This document shows, piece by piece, positions 1 to 7,294 of a stretch of DNA of 12,774 bases; position 1 is the stretch's first letter, and each line of letters starts with the position of its first letter. This stretch comes from Sporomusaceae bacterium (GTDB taxonomy: Bacteria; Bacillota; Negativicutes; DSM-13327): positions 3,740 to 16,513 of the forward strand of contig JAPUES010000114.1 in the NCBI GenBank assembly GCA_027492445.1, given 5' to 3'. The notes beneath the pieces are model-generated. The model saw only the letters and a program-made list of their open reading frames with translations, was not told the DNA's origin and did no database searches. A program made the position numbers and the translations under genes.

Positions 1-118
1 AAGTCCATGTTATAAACTTATATAATCATTGCAGGACGTTAGTAATAAAACTTTCAATAAGTCAAAATGATAATATACAACCATTAGTGATCGTTTTATA
101 GGGAGGATCATTGCACTT
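1..118 (+). promoter_or_regulatory. Leader upstream of dnaE with a possible -10 box
   Basis: A perfect TATAAT lies at 21-26, but its -35 would fall at or before the window edge, so the promoter cannot be confirmed. A GGGAGG ribosome binding site at 101-106 sits 12 nt before the dnaE ATG, a rather long spacing. A TTG at 111 is better spaced but runs into a stop after three codons. No other gene is visible here. Confidence 0.3.
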
Positions 119-3100
119 ATGAATCATGAAAAACATCAAAATGCTGATAATTTTGTCCACCTCCATGTTCATACGGAATACAGCTTACTAGATGGTGCTA
201 GCCGTATTTCTAGCTTAGTGAAGCGAGCCAAGGAACTAGATATGCCAGCAATTGCCATTACCGATCATGGTACGATGTATGGTATTATCGAATTTTATAA
301 ACAAGCTAAGAAGCAAGGTATTAAACCGATTATTGGCTGTGAAGTTTATGTAGCACCACGTTCGCGCCGAGAACGCTCTACCGTAGATGGAGAAAACTAT
401 TACCATTTAGTTTTATTAGCAGAAACGGATGAAGGCTATCGGAATTTAATTGAACTAGTATCGAGGGGAAATACAGAAGGGTTTTACTATAAACCAAGAG
501 TAGATACAGAACTACTACGGGAATATAGCAAAGGCCTTATTTGCCTTAGTGCTTGTATTGCAGGGGAGATACCTTCTTGGATGCTTAAAGGCGATATGGA
601 AAGGGCAGAAAACTTAGCAAAAGAGTATAGTACTATTTTTGGGAAGGAAAATTTTTTTCTGGAACTCCAAGATCATGGAATTCCTGAACAAAAACAAGTC
701 AATCAACTACTAATCGCCTTGTCCCATAAATTGGGGATTGGGTTGGTCGCCACTAATGATTTACATTATATTGACAAAAAAGATGCAGAGTGTCATGATG
801 TACTGCTTTGCATCCAAATGGGCAAAACCGTAGATGATACGAACCGTATGAAGTTTTCTAGTGATGAATTTTATTTAAAGAATCAGCGGGAAATGGCCCA
901 GTTATTTGGTGAACATCCAGAAAGCTTGACGAATACTTGCCGTATTGCGGAGCGTTGTAATGTAACCTTAGAATTTGGCAATATGTATTTGCCTGAGTTC
1001 CCTGTGCCAGAGGGGCTTACCGCAGATAGTTATCTTGAGAAATTGTGCAGGGAAAAGCTATTAGAACGGTATGGTGAAGTCACTGCTGAGGCGGATGCTC
1101 GTTTACGTTTTGAATTATCCGTTATTTATAAAATGGGTTACTCAGGATATTTTCTGATTGTATGGGATTTTATTAACTATGCACGAAAACAAGAAATTCC
1201 AGTCGGACCGGGTAGGGGATCGGCAGCAGGTAGTATTGTATCTTATTTGCTGGGGATAACAAATATTGATCCCCTTAAATATGGCTTGTTATTTGAACGG
1301 TTTTTGAATCCAGAGCGGGTTAGCATGCCTGATATTGATATTGATTTTTGCTATGTAAAACGTGGCAAAGTTATTGAATACGTATCAGCTTTATATGGTG
1401 CGGACCGGGTGGCGCAAATCATTACCTTTGGTACCATGGCTGCAAAGGGAGCCATTCGAGATGTAGGGCGCGCCTTAAATATGTCCTATGGCGATGTAGA
1501 TCGCATTGCCAAAATGATACCTACGGATCTTGGTATTACCCTAAAGCGCGCCTTAGAAGTGAATTCTGAGCTCAAGAATGCTTATGAAAATGAAAAAATG
1601 GTTGAGAAACTATTGAATTTAGCCATGGCCGTAGAAGGATTACCCCGCCATGCATCCACTCATGCTGCCGGACTTGTAATTGCCAAAGAACCCTTGACTC
1701 ATTATGTGCCACTGCAAAACTCTGCTGAGGGCTTTTTAACGACCCAATATGACAAGGATAAAGTTGAAGAAATTGGCCTCTTAAAAATGGATTTACTAGG
1801 CCTTAGAACCCTAACCGTTATTGGTGATACCATAAAGCTAGTACAGGAAAATCGCAATATTAAAATTGATATTGATACCATTCCTTTTGATGATGAAAAA
1901 GTTTGTATTATGCTCAGCCAAGGGGATACAGCTGGGGTATTTCAATTGGAATCTAGTGGAATGACAGCCTTAGTAAAAGACTTGAAACCGGAATGCTTTG
2001 CCGATTTAATACCCTTAGTGGCCTTATATCGGCCAGGCCCTCTGGGAAGTGGCATGGTAGCGGACTTCATTAATGGGCGTCATGGAAAAAAAGAAGTGAC
2101 CTATGTACATCCTTTGCTAGAGCCAATCTTAAAGGAAACTTTTGGCGTAATTTTATACCAAGAGCAAGTTATGCAAATTGCTTCAACGATGGCCGGTTTT
2201 TCTCTAGGACAAGCAGATATGCTGCGAAGGGCCATGGGGAAAAAGAAAATTGATGTACTGAATGCCCAACGAGAAACCTTCATGCAAGGGGCTAGTCAGC
2301 GAAGCATTGATAGCAAATTAGCAGGAGAAATTTTTGATTTAATGGCCCATTTTGCCGATTATGGCTTTAATAAATCCCATAGTGCGGCGTATGCCTTAGT
2401 TGCTTATCAAACAGCTTATTTAAAGGCAAATTTCCCTCAAGAATTTATGGCAGCGTTATTGTCTAGTGTCATGGGGACAAATGGAAAGGTTGGTCATTAT
2501 ATTGAAGCATGCCGCCAAATGGGGATTGGCATATTGCCGCCCGATGTAAATGCTAGCTACAATAGCTTTAGTGTGGATGGCTCGGCCATTCGTTTTGGAC
2601 TAGCAGCTGTCAAAAATGTTGGAGAAAATGCAATTGAGAATATGGTAGCCGCTCGTAATGAGGAAGGTGCATTTACTTCCTTAGTCGATCTTTGCACGCG
2701 GGTTGATATGAGACTTGTGAACAAACGAGTGATTGAAAGTTTGATTAAGTGCGGCGCCTTTGACTCTTTTGGTGCAAAGCGTTCACAACTCCTAGCAGTG
2801 CTTGAGCGGGCAGTGGATATGGCAGCCGTTCGGCAACGGGATAAGAATAGTGGTCAATTAGGATTGTTTTGTGAAGAGACCCTTAGTGAAGCTGCTGAGG
2901 TACATTTACCAGATATCCCGGAAATACCAAAAGAACAGCTATTAGTGATGGAAAAAGAAATTACAGGTTTTTATGTGACAGGCCATCCCCTCGACGCTTA
3001 TCGGGAAAAAATGAACTCCTGTACGCCACTTGGAGAACTGAGTAGTGGTAGCTATCCAGATGGTAAAATGGTCAAGGTGGCAGGTATGATTAGTTCGGCA

Positions 3101-3544
3101 AAACGCATTACGACCAAGAATGGTGATATGATGTGCTTTATTGCGTTAGAAGATTTTACAGATCAGCTTGAAATAGTAGTTTTCCCAAGGGTTTTTGATA
3201 AATTTAGCAAAGTATTATTGCCGGATATGCCTGTTCTTGTATCGGGGCGCTTGAGCGTTAGTGATGAGAATACTAAGATTTTAGCAGATAGCATTCGAAG
3301 TTTGGATGAAGAAACGCAGCGAGAAGTAAGGCTTAAGATATCCAAGCACCAGGAAAATAATGAACTATTTGATAAACTAAAAAGGGTCTTAAAAGAATAT
3401 CCAGGATCAACCCTTGTTTTTTTACATCTCATTGATAGCCAGCGCATGATTAAGACGGAAAAACAGTTTTGGATTGAACCTTCTCTAGAGGCCATTGCCG
3501 CTATAGAAGGCGTTATCGGGAACGGGCGGGCGATTGTAATATAA
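119..3544 (+). CDS. dnaE: DNA polymerase III subunit alpha (DnaE, PHP-containing replicative polymerase)
   Basis: This is the catalytic C-family polymerase subunit of the replisome. At 1141 aa it is full length for the DnaE1 type (E. coli about 1160). Domains in order: PHP domain (about residues 12-220, HLHVHTEYSLLDG motif), palm with GPGRGSAAGS at 363-372, the two catalytic aspartates of PDIDIDF (D405, D407), and the third catalytic Asp in KMDLLGL (D558). Fingers and helix-hairpin-helix regions follow, then an OB fold around residues 985-1060 and a C-terminal tail. The PHP domain keeps nine likely metal ligands: H16, H18, D25, H50, E75, H96, C147, D214 and H216. By family knowledge this points to an exonuclease-competent PHP domain, unlike the decayed one in E. 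coli. The ATG at 119 is the only in-frame start before the conserved PHP motif. No clear terminator follows. Confidence 0.98.
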   Translation: MNHEKHQNADNFVHLHVHTEYSLLDGASRISSLVKRAKELDMPAIAITDHGTMYGIIEFYKQAKKQGIKPIIGCEVYVAPRSRRERSTVDGENYYHLVLLAETDEGYRNLIELVSRGNTEGFYYKPRVDTELLREYSKGLICLSACIAGEIPSWMLKGDMERAENLAKEYSTIFGKENFFLELQDHGIPEQKQVNQLLIALSHKLGIGLVATNDLHYIDKKDAECHDVLLCIQMGKTVDDTNRMKFSSDEFYLKNQREMAQLFGEHPESLTNTCRIAERCNVTLEFGNMYLPEFPVPEGLTADSYLEKLCREKLLERYGEVTAEADARLRFELSVIYKMGYSGYFLIVWDFINYARKQEIPVGPGRGSAAGSIVSYLLGITNIDPLKYGLLFERFLNPERVSMPDIDIDFCYVKRGKVIEYVSALYGADRVAQIITFGTMAAKGAIRDVGRALNMSYGDVDRIAKMIPTDLGITLKRALEVNSELKNAYENEKMVEKLLNLAMAVEGLPRHASTHAAGLVIAKEPLTHYVPLQNSAEGFLTTQYDKDKVEEIGLLKMDLLGLRTLTVIGDTIKLVQENRNIKIDIDTIPFDDEKVCIMLSQGDTAGVFQLESSGMTALVKDLKPECFADLIPLVALYRPGPLGSGMVADFINGRHGKKEVTYVHPLLEPILKETFGVILYQEQVMQIASTMAGFSLGQADMLRRAMGKKKIDVLNAQRETFMQGASQRSIDSKLAGEIFDLMAHFADYGFNKSHSAAYALVAYQTAYLKANFPQEFMAALLSSVMGTNGKVGHYIEACRQMGIGILPPDVNASYNSFSVDGSAIRFGLAAVKNVGENAIENMVAARNEEGAFTSLVDLCTRVDMRLVNKRVIESLIKCGAFDSFGAKRSQLLAVLERAVDMAAVRQRDKNSGQLGLFCEETLSEAAEVHLPDIPEIPKEQLLVMEKEITGFYVTGHPLDAYREKMNSCTPLGELSSGSYPDGKMVKVAGMISSAKRITTKNGDMMCFIALEDFTDQLEIVVFPRVFDKFSKVLLPDMPVLVSGRLSVSDENTKILADSIRSLDEETQREVRLKISKHQENNELFDKLKRVLKEYPGSTLVFLHLIDSQRMIKTEKQFWIEPSLEAIAAIEGVIGNGRAIVI

Positions 3545-3835
3545 AAAACCAAAAATAATTTGTATTTTTTTGGAAAAAACCATAGTCCTTATCCCTAAGA
3601 TGTGCTATTATTTGTAGTATAAATAAATTTATTTTGTAAATATTGTATCCACTAGGGTAGGAAGAAACAATTTATAGCTGTTTTTCCCAGCAAGCACTAA
3701 AAAGCTTGCAGGAATACAGTTTCTTATGGAGAAAGAATACATACTTAATCAAATAAGGTTGTATTTAACAAGAAAATAATCAGATAAAGTGCTAAAGGTT
3801 GTAATTTAATTATAATTGTAGCAGTAGGAGGAATT
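3545..3835 (+). other. dnaE-pyk intergenic region with candidate structured leader RNA
   Basis: This 291-bp gap holds no credible ORF. Its centre (3662-3725) folds into a nested hairpin, listed separately. Upstream, TGTAT at 3644-3648 can pair with ATACA at 3714-3718, and further downstream AATACA (3736-3741) can pair with TGTATT (3760-3765), so several foldings compete. Possible -10-like boxes (TATTAT 3606-3611, TATAAA 3618-3623) lack a matching -35. It probably serves as the 5' leader of the 3836 gene and pyk, but no known riboswitch consensus was recognised. Confidence 0.45.
3662..3725 (+). ncRNA. Imperfect stem-loop, candidate cis-regulatory RNA
   Basis: Four consecutive paired blocks are visible. 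AAGAAA (3662-3667) pairs with TTTCTT (3720-3725), CTGT (3678-3681) with ACAG (3716-3719), TTCC (3684-3687) with GGAA (3711-3714), and GCAAGC (3690-3695) with GCTTGC (3704-3709) around an 8-nt loop. That is 20 base pairs with small internal loops. No T-run follows, so it is not an intrinsic terminator. Family unassigned; regulation of the downstream genes is inference from position. Confidence 0.4.
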
Positions 3836-4054
3836 ATGTGGACTGTGATATATATTGCCACAAATCGTATGAATGCTGAGAGAATGAAAGATTTACTCTG
3901 CGCAGAAGGAATTCTAGCGAATACAAGGGCTACGGGAGTGGCTTCTACCGTTGGTGATGGGGCCTATGAAATTTTAGTACTAGAATCAGAAGCAAAAGAA
4001 GCAAGTGAAATTATTTGCCAACATGCAATTATGAAAAATGTGGCCAGAAATTAA
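3836..4054 (+). CDS. Small conserved protein, DUF2007-like (putative signal-transducing fold)
   Basis: This encodes a 72-aa soluble protein with no signal peptide or membrane segment. AGGAGG at 3826-3831 precedes the ATG by 4 nt. The pattern is an N-terminal beta strand (WTVIYIATN), a helix containing MKDLLCAEGI, a middle strand region, then YEILVLESEAKEASEII. It resembles the small DUF2007-type proteins whose core is a strand, a helix ending in LLxxEGI, then a strand and a helix with the EAxEI pattern; related small proteins are sometimes mislabelled glutamate decarboxylase in Firmicute genomes. The assignment is by eye and tentative. The gene sits 44 bp before the pyk start and is probably cotranscribed with it. 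Its biochemical role is unknown; nothing here supports a decarboxylase. Confidence 0.75.
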   Translation: MWTVIYIATNRMNAERMKDLLCAEGILANTRATGVASTVGDGAYEILVLESEAKEASEIICQHAIMKNVARN

Positions 4055-4082
4055 GATAAAGCTTTATGGTAGTAGAAAAATT

Positions 4083-4101
4083 GGGGAGAGTGTATAAATT
4101 G
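4083..4101 (+). promoter_or_regulatory. Ribosome binding site and TTG start deciding the pyk N-terminus
   Basis: GGGGAGAG at 4083-4090 lies 8 nt before TTG 4099-4101, which begins (M)IKKTKIICTLGPS, the normal N-terminus of pyruvate kinases. The upstream in-frame ATG at 4066 has no Shine-Dalgarno sequence and would add 11 atypical residues. Confidence 0.8.
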
Positions 4102-5634
4102 ATTAAAAAGACTAAGATTATCTGTACTCTAGGACCTAGTACTGACAAACCTGGTGTATTAGAGGCCATGCTAGAAGCAGGCATGAACATTTGCCGGTTT
4201 AACTTTTCTCATGGATCACATCCTGATATGGCAGTGCGTATTGAAATGTTACGTAGTGCAAGTCGTAAAACCAATAAAAGAGTGGCACTATTACTGGATA
4301 CCAAGGGACCAGAAATGCGCCTGGGGAAATTTGCCGAAGGGAAAGTAAACTTAGAAGCTGGGCAGAAGTTTACACTAACAGCCAGAGATATCTTAGGAGA
4401 TAAAGAAATTGTATCTGTCAATCATAAACTATTACCACAAGAAGTAGCCGTTGGGAATATGATTTTATTATCCGATGGGTTAGTGAGCTTACGTGTAGAT
4501 GCTATTGAGGGCGAAGATATTATCACGACTGTCCAAAACACGGGAGACATTAGTGACCGTAAACGAGTGGCAGTGCCTGGAGTGGTTTTGAATTTGCCAT
4601 TTTTATCGGCTCAAGATGAAGCAGATATATTGTTTGGCGTCGAGCAGGACATGGATTTTATTGCTGCTTCCTTTGTGCAACGCGCTGCTGATATTTTAGC
4701 CATTCGCAAATTGCTTGAAAGTGCAAATGTACGTATGGAGATCATTGCTAAAATTGAAAATGCCGAAGGCGTAAAAAATATTGATGAAATCCTTAAAGTC
4801 TCTGATGGTATCATGGTAGCTAGAGGCGATTTGGGAGTAGAAATACCTGCGGAAGAAGTACCTATTGTTCAAAAACGATTAATTAAGAAATGTAATGCTG
4901 CTGGTAAACCAGTTATTACAGCAACTCAAATGCTAGAATCCATGATGGTAAATCCACGGCCGACTCGTGCCGAAGCTAGTGATATTGCCAATGCTATTAT
5001 GGATGGTACGGATTGTATTATGCTCAGTGGTGAAACGGCATCGGGAAATTATCCTTTAGAATCTTTAGAAACAATGGCTAGAATTGCTATTCGTACTGAA
5101 GAAACATTATCAGCTAATAATTTTAGCGTTCCCAAATCTACGACAACCAATGCTATCAGTCATGCTACGGTACAAGTTGCCCAAGAACTTAATGCGGCTG
5201 CGATTATTACAGCAACAGAACATGGTTATACAGCACGTATGATATCAAAATACCGTCCTAGCTCTCATATTATTGCTGTTACAGCTCATGAAAAAACCAT
5301 ACGGCGCATGATGCTATTTTGGGGTGTCCAACCTGTACTTGGTGTTAGTGCAATGAATTCAGATGTAATGGTAGAAAATGCCGTTGCCAACTCCGTGGAG
5401 CAAGGGCTTGTCAAAGAAGGGGATTTGGTAGTAATTACTGCTGGTGTACCTGTAGGAATGTCAGGTACGACCAACATGATTCGCGTACATGTAGTAGCGA
5501 CTGTTTTACTACGAGGCATAGGGATTGGTAACCGTGCGGTAACAGGAAAAGTATGTGTTGCTCATTCCTTGCAAGATGTTACAACGAAAATGCGCCCAGG
5601 AGATATTTTATTAATTTCAGGTATTGATGAATAA
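4099..5634 (+). CDS. pyk: Pyruvate kinase, interrupted by an in-frame stop inside the C-terminal extra domain
   Basis: This enzyme converts phosphoenolpyruvate and ADP to pyruvate and ATP, the last step of glycolysis, in the cytoplasm. From the TTG start the product is 511 aa. The barrel motifs are intact: KTKIICTLGP at the N-terminus, NFSHG, DTKGPEMR, the catalytic Lys in AKIENAEG (K218, E220), ARGDLGVEIP (D244), and ATQMLESM followed by PTRAEASDIANAI and MLSGETASG. The allosteric C domain is also complete. Firmicute pyruvate kinases of about 580 aa carry a further phosphohistidine-type domain; here that domain starts near MRPGDILLISGIDE and is cut by TAA at 5632-5634. The same frame stays open to 5838 and encodes the rest. 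With the TAA position counted, the gene would be 579 residues, the usual family length. The core probably remains active, since many pyruvate kinases lack this extension; that is inference. Confidence 0.93.
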   Translation: MIKKTKIICTLGPSTDKPGVLEAMLEAGMNICRFNFSHGSHPDMAVRIEMLRSASRKTNKRVALLLDTKGPEMRLGKFAEGKVNLEAGQKFTLTARDILGDKEIVSVNHKLLPQEVAVGNMILLSDGLVSLRVDAIEGEDIITTVQNTGDISDRKRVAVPGVVLNLPFLSAQDEADILFGVEQDMDFIAASFVQRAADILAIRKLLESANVRMEIIAKIENAEGVKNIDEILKVSDGIMVARGDLGVEIPAEEVPIVQKRLIKKCNAAGKPVITATQMLESMMVNPRPTRAEASDIANAIMDGTDCIMLSGETASGNYPLESLETMARIAIRTEETLSANNFSVPKSTTTNAISHATVQVAQELNAAAIITATEHGYTARMISKYRPSSHIIAVTAHEKTIRRMMLFWGVQPVLGVSAMNSDVMVENAVANSVEQGLVKEGDLVVITAGVPVGMSGTTNMIRVHVVATVLLRGIGIGNRAVTGKVCVAHSLQDVTTKMRPGDILLISGIDE

Positions 5635-5838
5635 ACGGCTCCTTATGCTGCGAAAGCAGCTGCCCTTATTGTGGAAGAGGGGGGACTCACATCGAATGCT
5701 GCTGTAGTCGGTATTAATAGTGGGATGCCGGTAATCATTGGTGTTCAAGAAGCAGTTAAGACCTTAACCGATGGCTTAATTGTAACGGTAGATACGGCAC
5801 GCGGATTGGTTTATCAAGGGGAAATAAACGCTCGATAA
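5635..5838 (+). pseudogene. pyk: Detached C-terminal remainder of pyruvate kinase (PEP-utiliser-like domain)
   Basis: In the same frame as pyk and directly after its TAA lie 67 sense codons ending in TAA at 5836-5838. They read TAPYAAKAAALIVEEGG, then LTSNAAVVG, GMPVIIG and a final DTARGLVYQGEINAR, which is the typical end of Firmicute long pyruvate kinases. Related PEP-utilising domains have His in the TSHAA motif; here the codon at 5695-5697 is AAT (Asn). No convincing ribosome binding site with an in-frame start lies within the segment, so separate translation is unlikely. The absence of frameshifts or further stops suggests a recent nonsense change or a base error rather than old decay. 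Confidence 0.85.
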
Positions 5839-5859
5839 AAGTAACATATTATTTTGATA

Positions 5860-5880
5860 GGAGCGGAGGGTTTTATATTG
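5860..5880 (+). promoter_or_regulatory. Ribosome binding site and TTG start of the 5878 gene
   Basis: GGAGCGGAGGG at 5860-5870 is followed 7 nt later by TTG at 5878-5880. The other in-frame TTG at 5854 lies upstream of this site and lacks a Shine-Dalgarno sequence of its own, so 5878 is the better start. Confidence 0.7.
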
Positions 5881-7248
5881 CTCTGGGTAGCTACAAGTAT
5901 TAGTATCATTGCACTGCTAGTGCTGCTACGTTGGTACTATTCCCGTAATTTAGATTGGCAGATTAAAGTGCTAACAGCTAATATAAACCAAATTGTTCGA
6001 TGTAAGCAGCCTAAGAAGGAGGCAGTGCAACCCTTACTTAAAAAACTTTACACACTTATTAACAAAAGTTTAGTAGCAGATAATTCAGTCGTTGCCTATA
6101 AAGCCTTAGACTTACTCAAGTTAGCTTTTGGCTATGGTTTGATGCGTCCTGATGAACCTGCTAGATTAATGGGAATTTGTGTTGGAGCATTAAATAATAA
6201 TAAGCTTGATGTTGTTAGCTTTATTTTGGATGCTTTTCGACCCCTAGTGCGCGAGTTGCCTGCCGAGGCAACTTGCGCTGCTATTGATCAATTAACCATA
6301 ATTAGTGTAGTGGCCCTGCGCAAACGCCAAAATTTTTTAGCAGCGAAAGTGGTAGAATGTATTTTTTACATTCTAGAGCAGACCAATGTAAAGGCTCAGG
6401 GAAATATCCCGGTAGCTGCTATTAATGCTCTTAAAGTCATTGGAATATTTGCCCTACGTCGCCGAGATGCGGCTTTGTTTCGCGAAATCAATACCCGGAT
6501 AACCCTTTGGCTCGTTGGAAATCCAAGAGCTAGTGATGTTTCCCAGGAAATAGTAAGGATGCTGACGGCTTGGATTCATCGGATTGCAGGTAATAATGAA
6601 ACGGCTTTATTTGTTATTCTAACAGAGGCTATCGTATCCTTGGTAGGGGCTAAGGTGTTAGCAGGTAATTTCTTGGAGGAAATTACGGAAGAATGGGGAA
6701 ATATTGCCGCTTCCGCATGCTTGAATCCTACTAGTCCAATGGCAGCTCTTATTATGGAGTTTTTGTTTGCAATCGCCCATGAAGAAAACTCTCATAAATT
6801 ATGGAAGACATTACTGGGAGTTGCGGGCAGGGTGGCCAAATTAACCGTGTCTCGCCATGGTATAAAAGGGGCATTTATGGTAATGTATCCCCTGCTAGAA
6901 TTTGGACGAAGCTTATTATGGGCAGAATTAAAATTCCTAGAATATGTGGATGAACTTCGCCATCAACTGTTATTTCAAGTTGTACGGGAATGTTTAATTA
7001 TCGTAGCCTATGCTGCACGGCAAAACCTTCTTGGTACTACCGGCGAAACCATTGCTGAAATGTATAAATGTTGGATAACTCAGCCGGATATTACTGTAAA
7101 TCATAAATCTATCAAGAAATATTGTCAGTTGCTACTCTTATTTTGGTTGAAGAATAAACGACAGGCCAAGAAATATATGCCATGTGATACGGATTTAACA
7201 GAACCTTTATTGTTTTCAAATGCGGAAAAACTAAAATTGGATATATAA
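5878..7248 (+). CDS. Membrane-anchored helical protein of unknown function
   Basis: I do not recognise this family. From the TTG at 5878 the product is 456 aa. The first about 20 residues form a hydrophobic segment (WVATSISIIALLVLLRW) followed at once by positive residues, which suggests a single N-terminal anchor with the bulk in the cytoplasm. The rest appears almost wholly alpha-helical, with recurring pairs of amphipathic helices rich in Leu, Ala, Ile and Val, for example AYKALDLLKLAFGYG, SFILDAFRPLV, AAINALKVIGIFALRRR and MAALIMEFLFAIAHEEN. This looks like a HEAT/ARM-like solenoid, typical of protein-binding scaffolds, but no catalytic motif is visible. It starts 39 bp after the last codon of the original pyk frame and ends just before a terminator, so cotranscription with pyk is likely. 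A strong hairpin lies within it at 6249-6278. Confidence 0.85.
   Translation: MLWVATSISIIALLVLLRWYYSRNLDWQIKVLTANINQIVRCKQPKKEAVQPLLKKLYTLINKSLVADNSVVAYKALDLLKLAFGYGLMRPDEPARLMGICVGALNNNKLDVVSFILDAFRPLVRELPAEATCAAIDQLTIISVVALRKRQNFLAAKVVECIFYILEQTNVKAQGNIPVAAINALKVIGIFALRRRDAALFREINTRITLWLVGNPRASDVSQEIVRMLTAWIHRIAGNNETALFVILTEAIVSLVGAKVLAGNFLEEITEEWGNIAASACLNPTSPMAALIMEFLFAIAHEENSHKLWKTLLGVAGRVAKLTVSRHGIKGAFMVMYPLLEFGRSLLWAELKFLEYVDELRHQLLFQVVRECLIIVAYAARQNLLGTTGETIAEMYKCWITQPDITVNHKSIKKYCQLLLLFWLKNKRQAKKYMPCDTDLTEPLLFSNAEKLKLDI
6249..6278. repeat. 13-bp inverted repeat inside the 5878 coding region
   Basis: The arms at 6249-6261 and 6266-6278 pair over 13 positions, with one G-T wobble (6253 with 6274), around the 4-nt loop GCCG. 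It lies within codons for VRELPAEATCA. No T-run follows, so it is not an intrinsic terminator. Confidence 0.7.
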
Positions 7249-7260
7249 GTTAGCCATATA

Positions 7261-7294
7261 AAAAAATCCGGGTATATTTTATACGCCGGATTTT
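7261..7294. terminator. Bidirectional intrinsic terminator between convergent genes
   Basis: AAAATCCGG followed by GTATA pairs across a short T loop with TATAC, one bulged G, then CCGGATTTT. A-tracts on the left and T-tracts on the right make it work in both directions: T-rich DNA follows on the plus strand and a T7 run follows on the minus strand. It ends the pyk-5878 operon and the acyltransferase gene. The TAA of the minus-strand gene (7279-7281) lies at the hairpin loop, so the last codons of that gene are part of one stem arm. Confidence 0.85.

Noticed and set aside
3163..3552. 129-aa minus-strand open frame overlapping the end of dnaE
   Set aside because: It has no ribosome binding site or recognisable family, and lies opposite a conserved dnaE C-terminus; it is a shadow frame.
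3549..3573. AT-rich inverted repeat (CCAAAAATA / TATTTTTTTGG) as the dnaE terminator
   Set aside because: The stem has only two G-C pairs, is mismatched in length and is followed by an A-run instead of a T-run.
3642..3765. Known riboswitch classes (T-box, c-di-GMP, purine, FMN, cobalamin)
   Set aside because: None of the conserved cores I know is present; GGGTAGGAAG only superficially resembles the T-box sequence.
4066..4098. N-terminal extension of pyruvate kinase from the ATG at 4066
   Set aside because: It lacks a ribosome binding site and family similarity, and it contains the real Shine-Dalgarno sequence for TTG 4099.
5632..5634. Recoding of the pyk stop (selenocysteine, pyrrolysine or programmed read-through)
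   Set aside because: The codon is TAA, not TGA or TAG. No recoding element was seen, and other genes in the window end normally at TAA, so an altered code is not supported.
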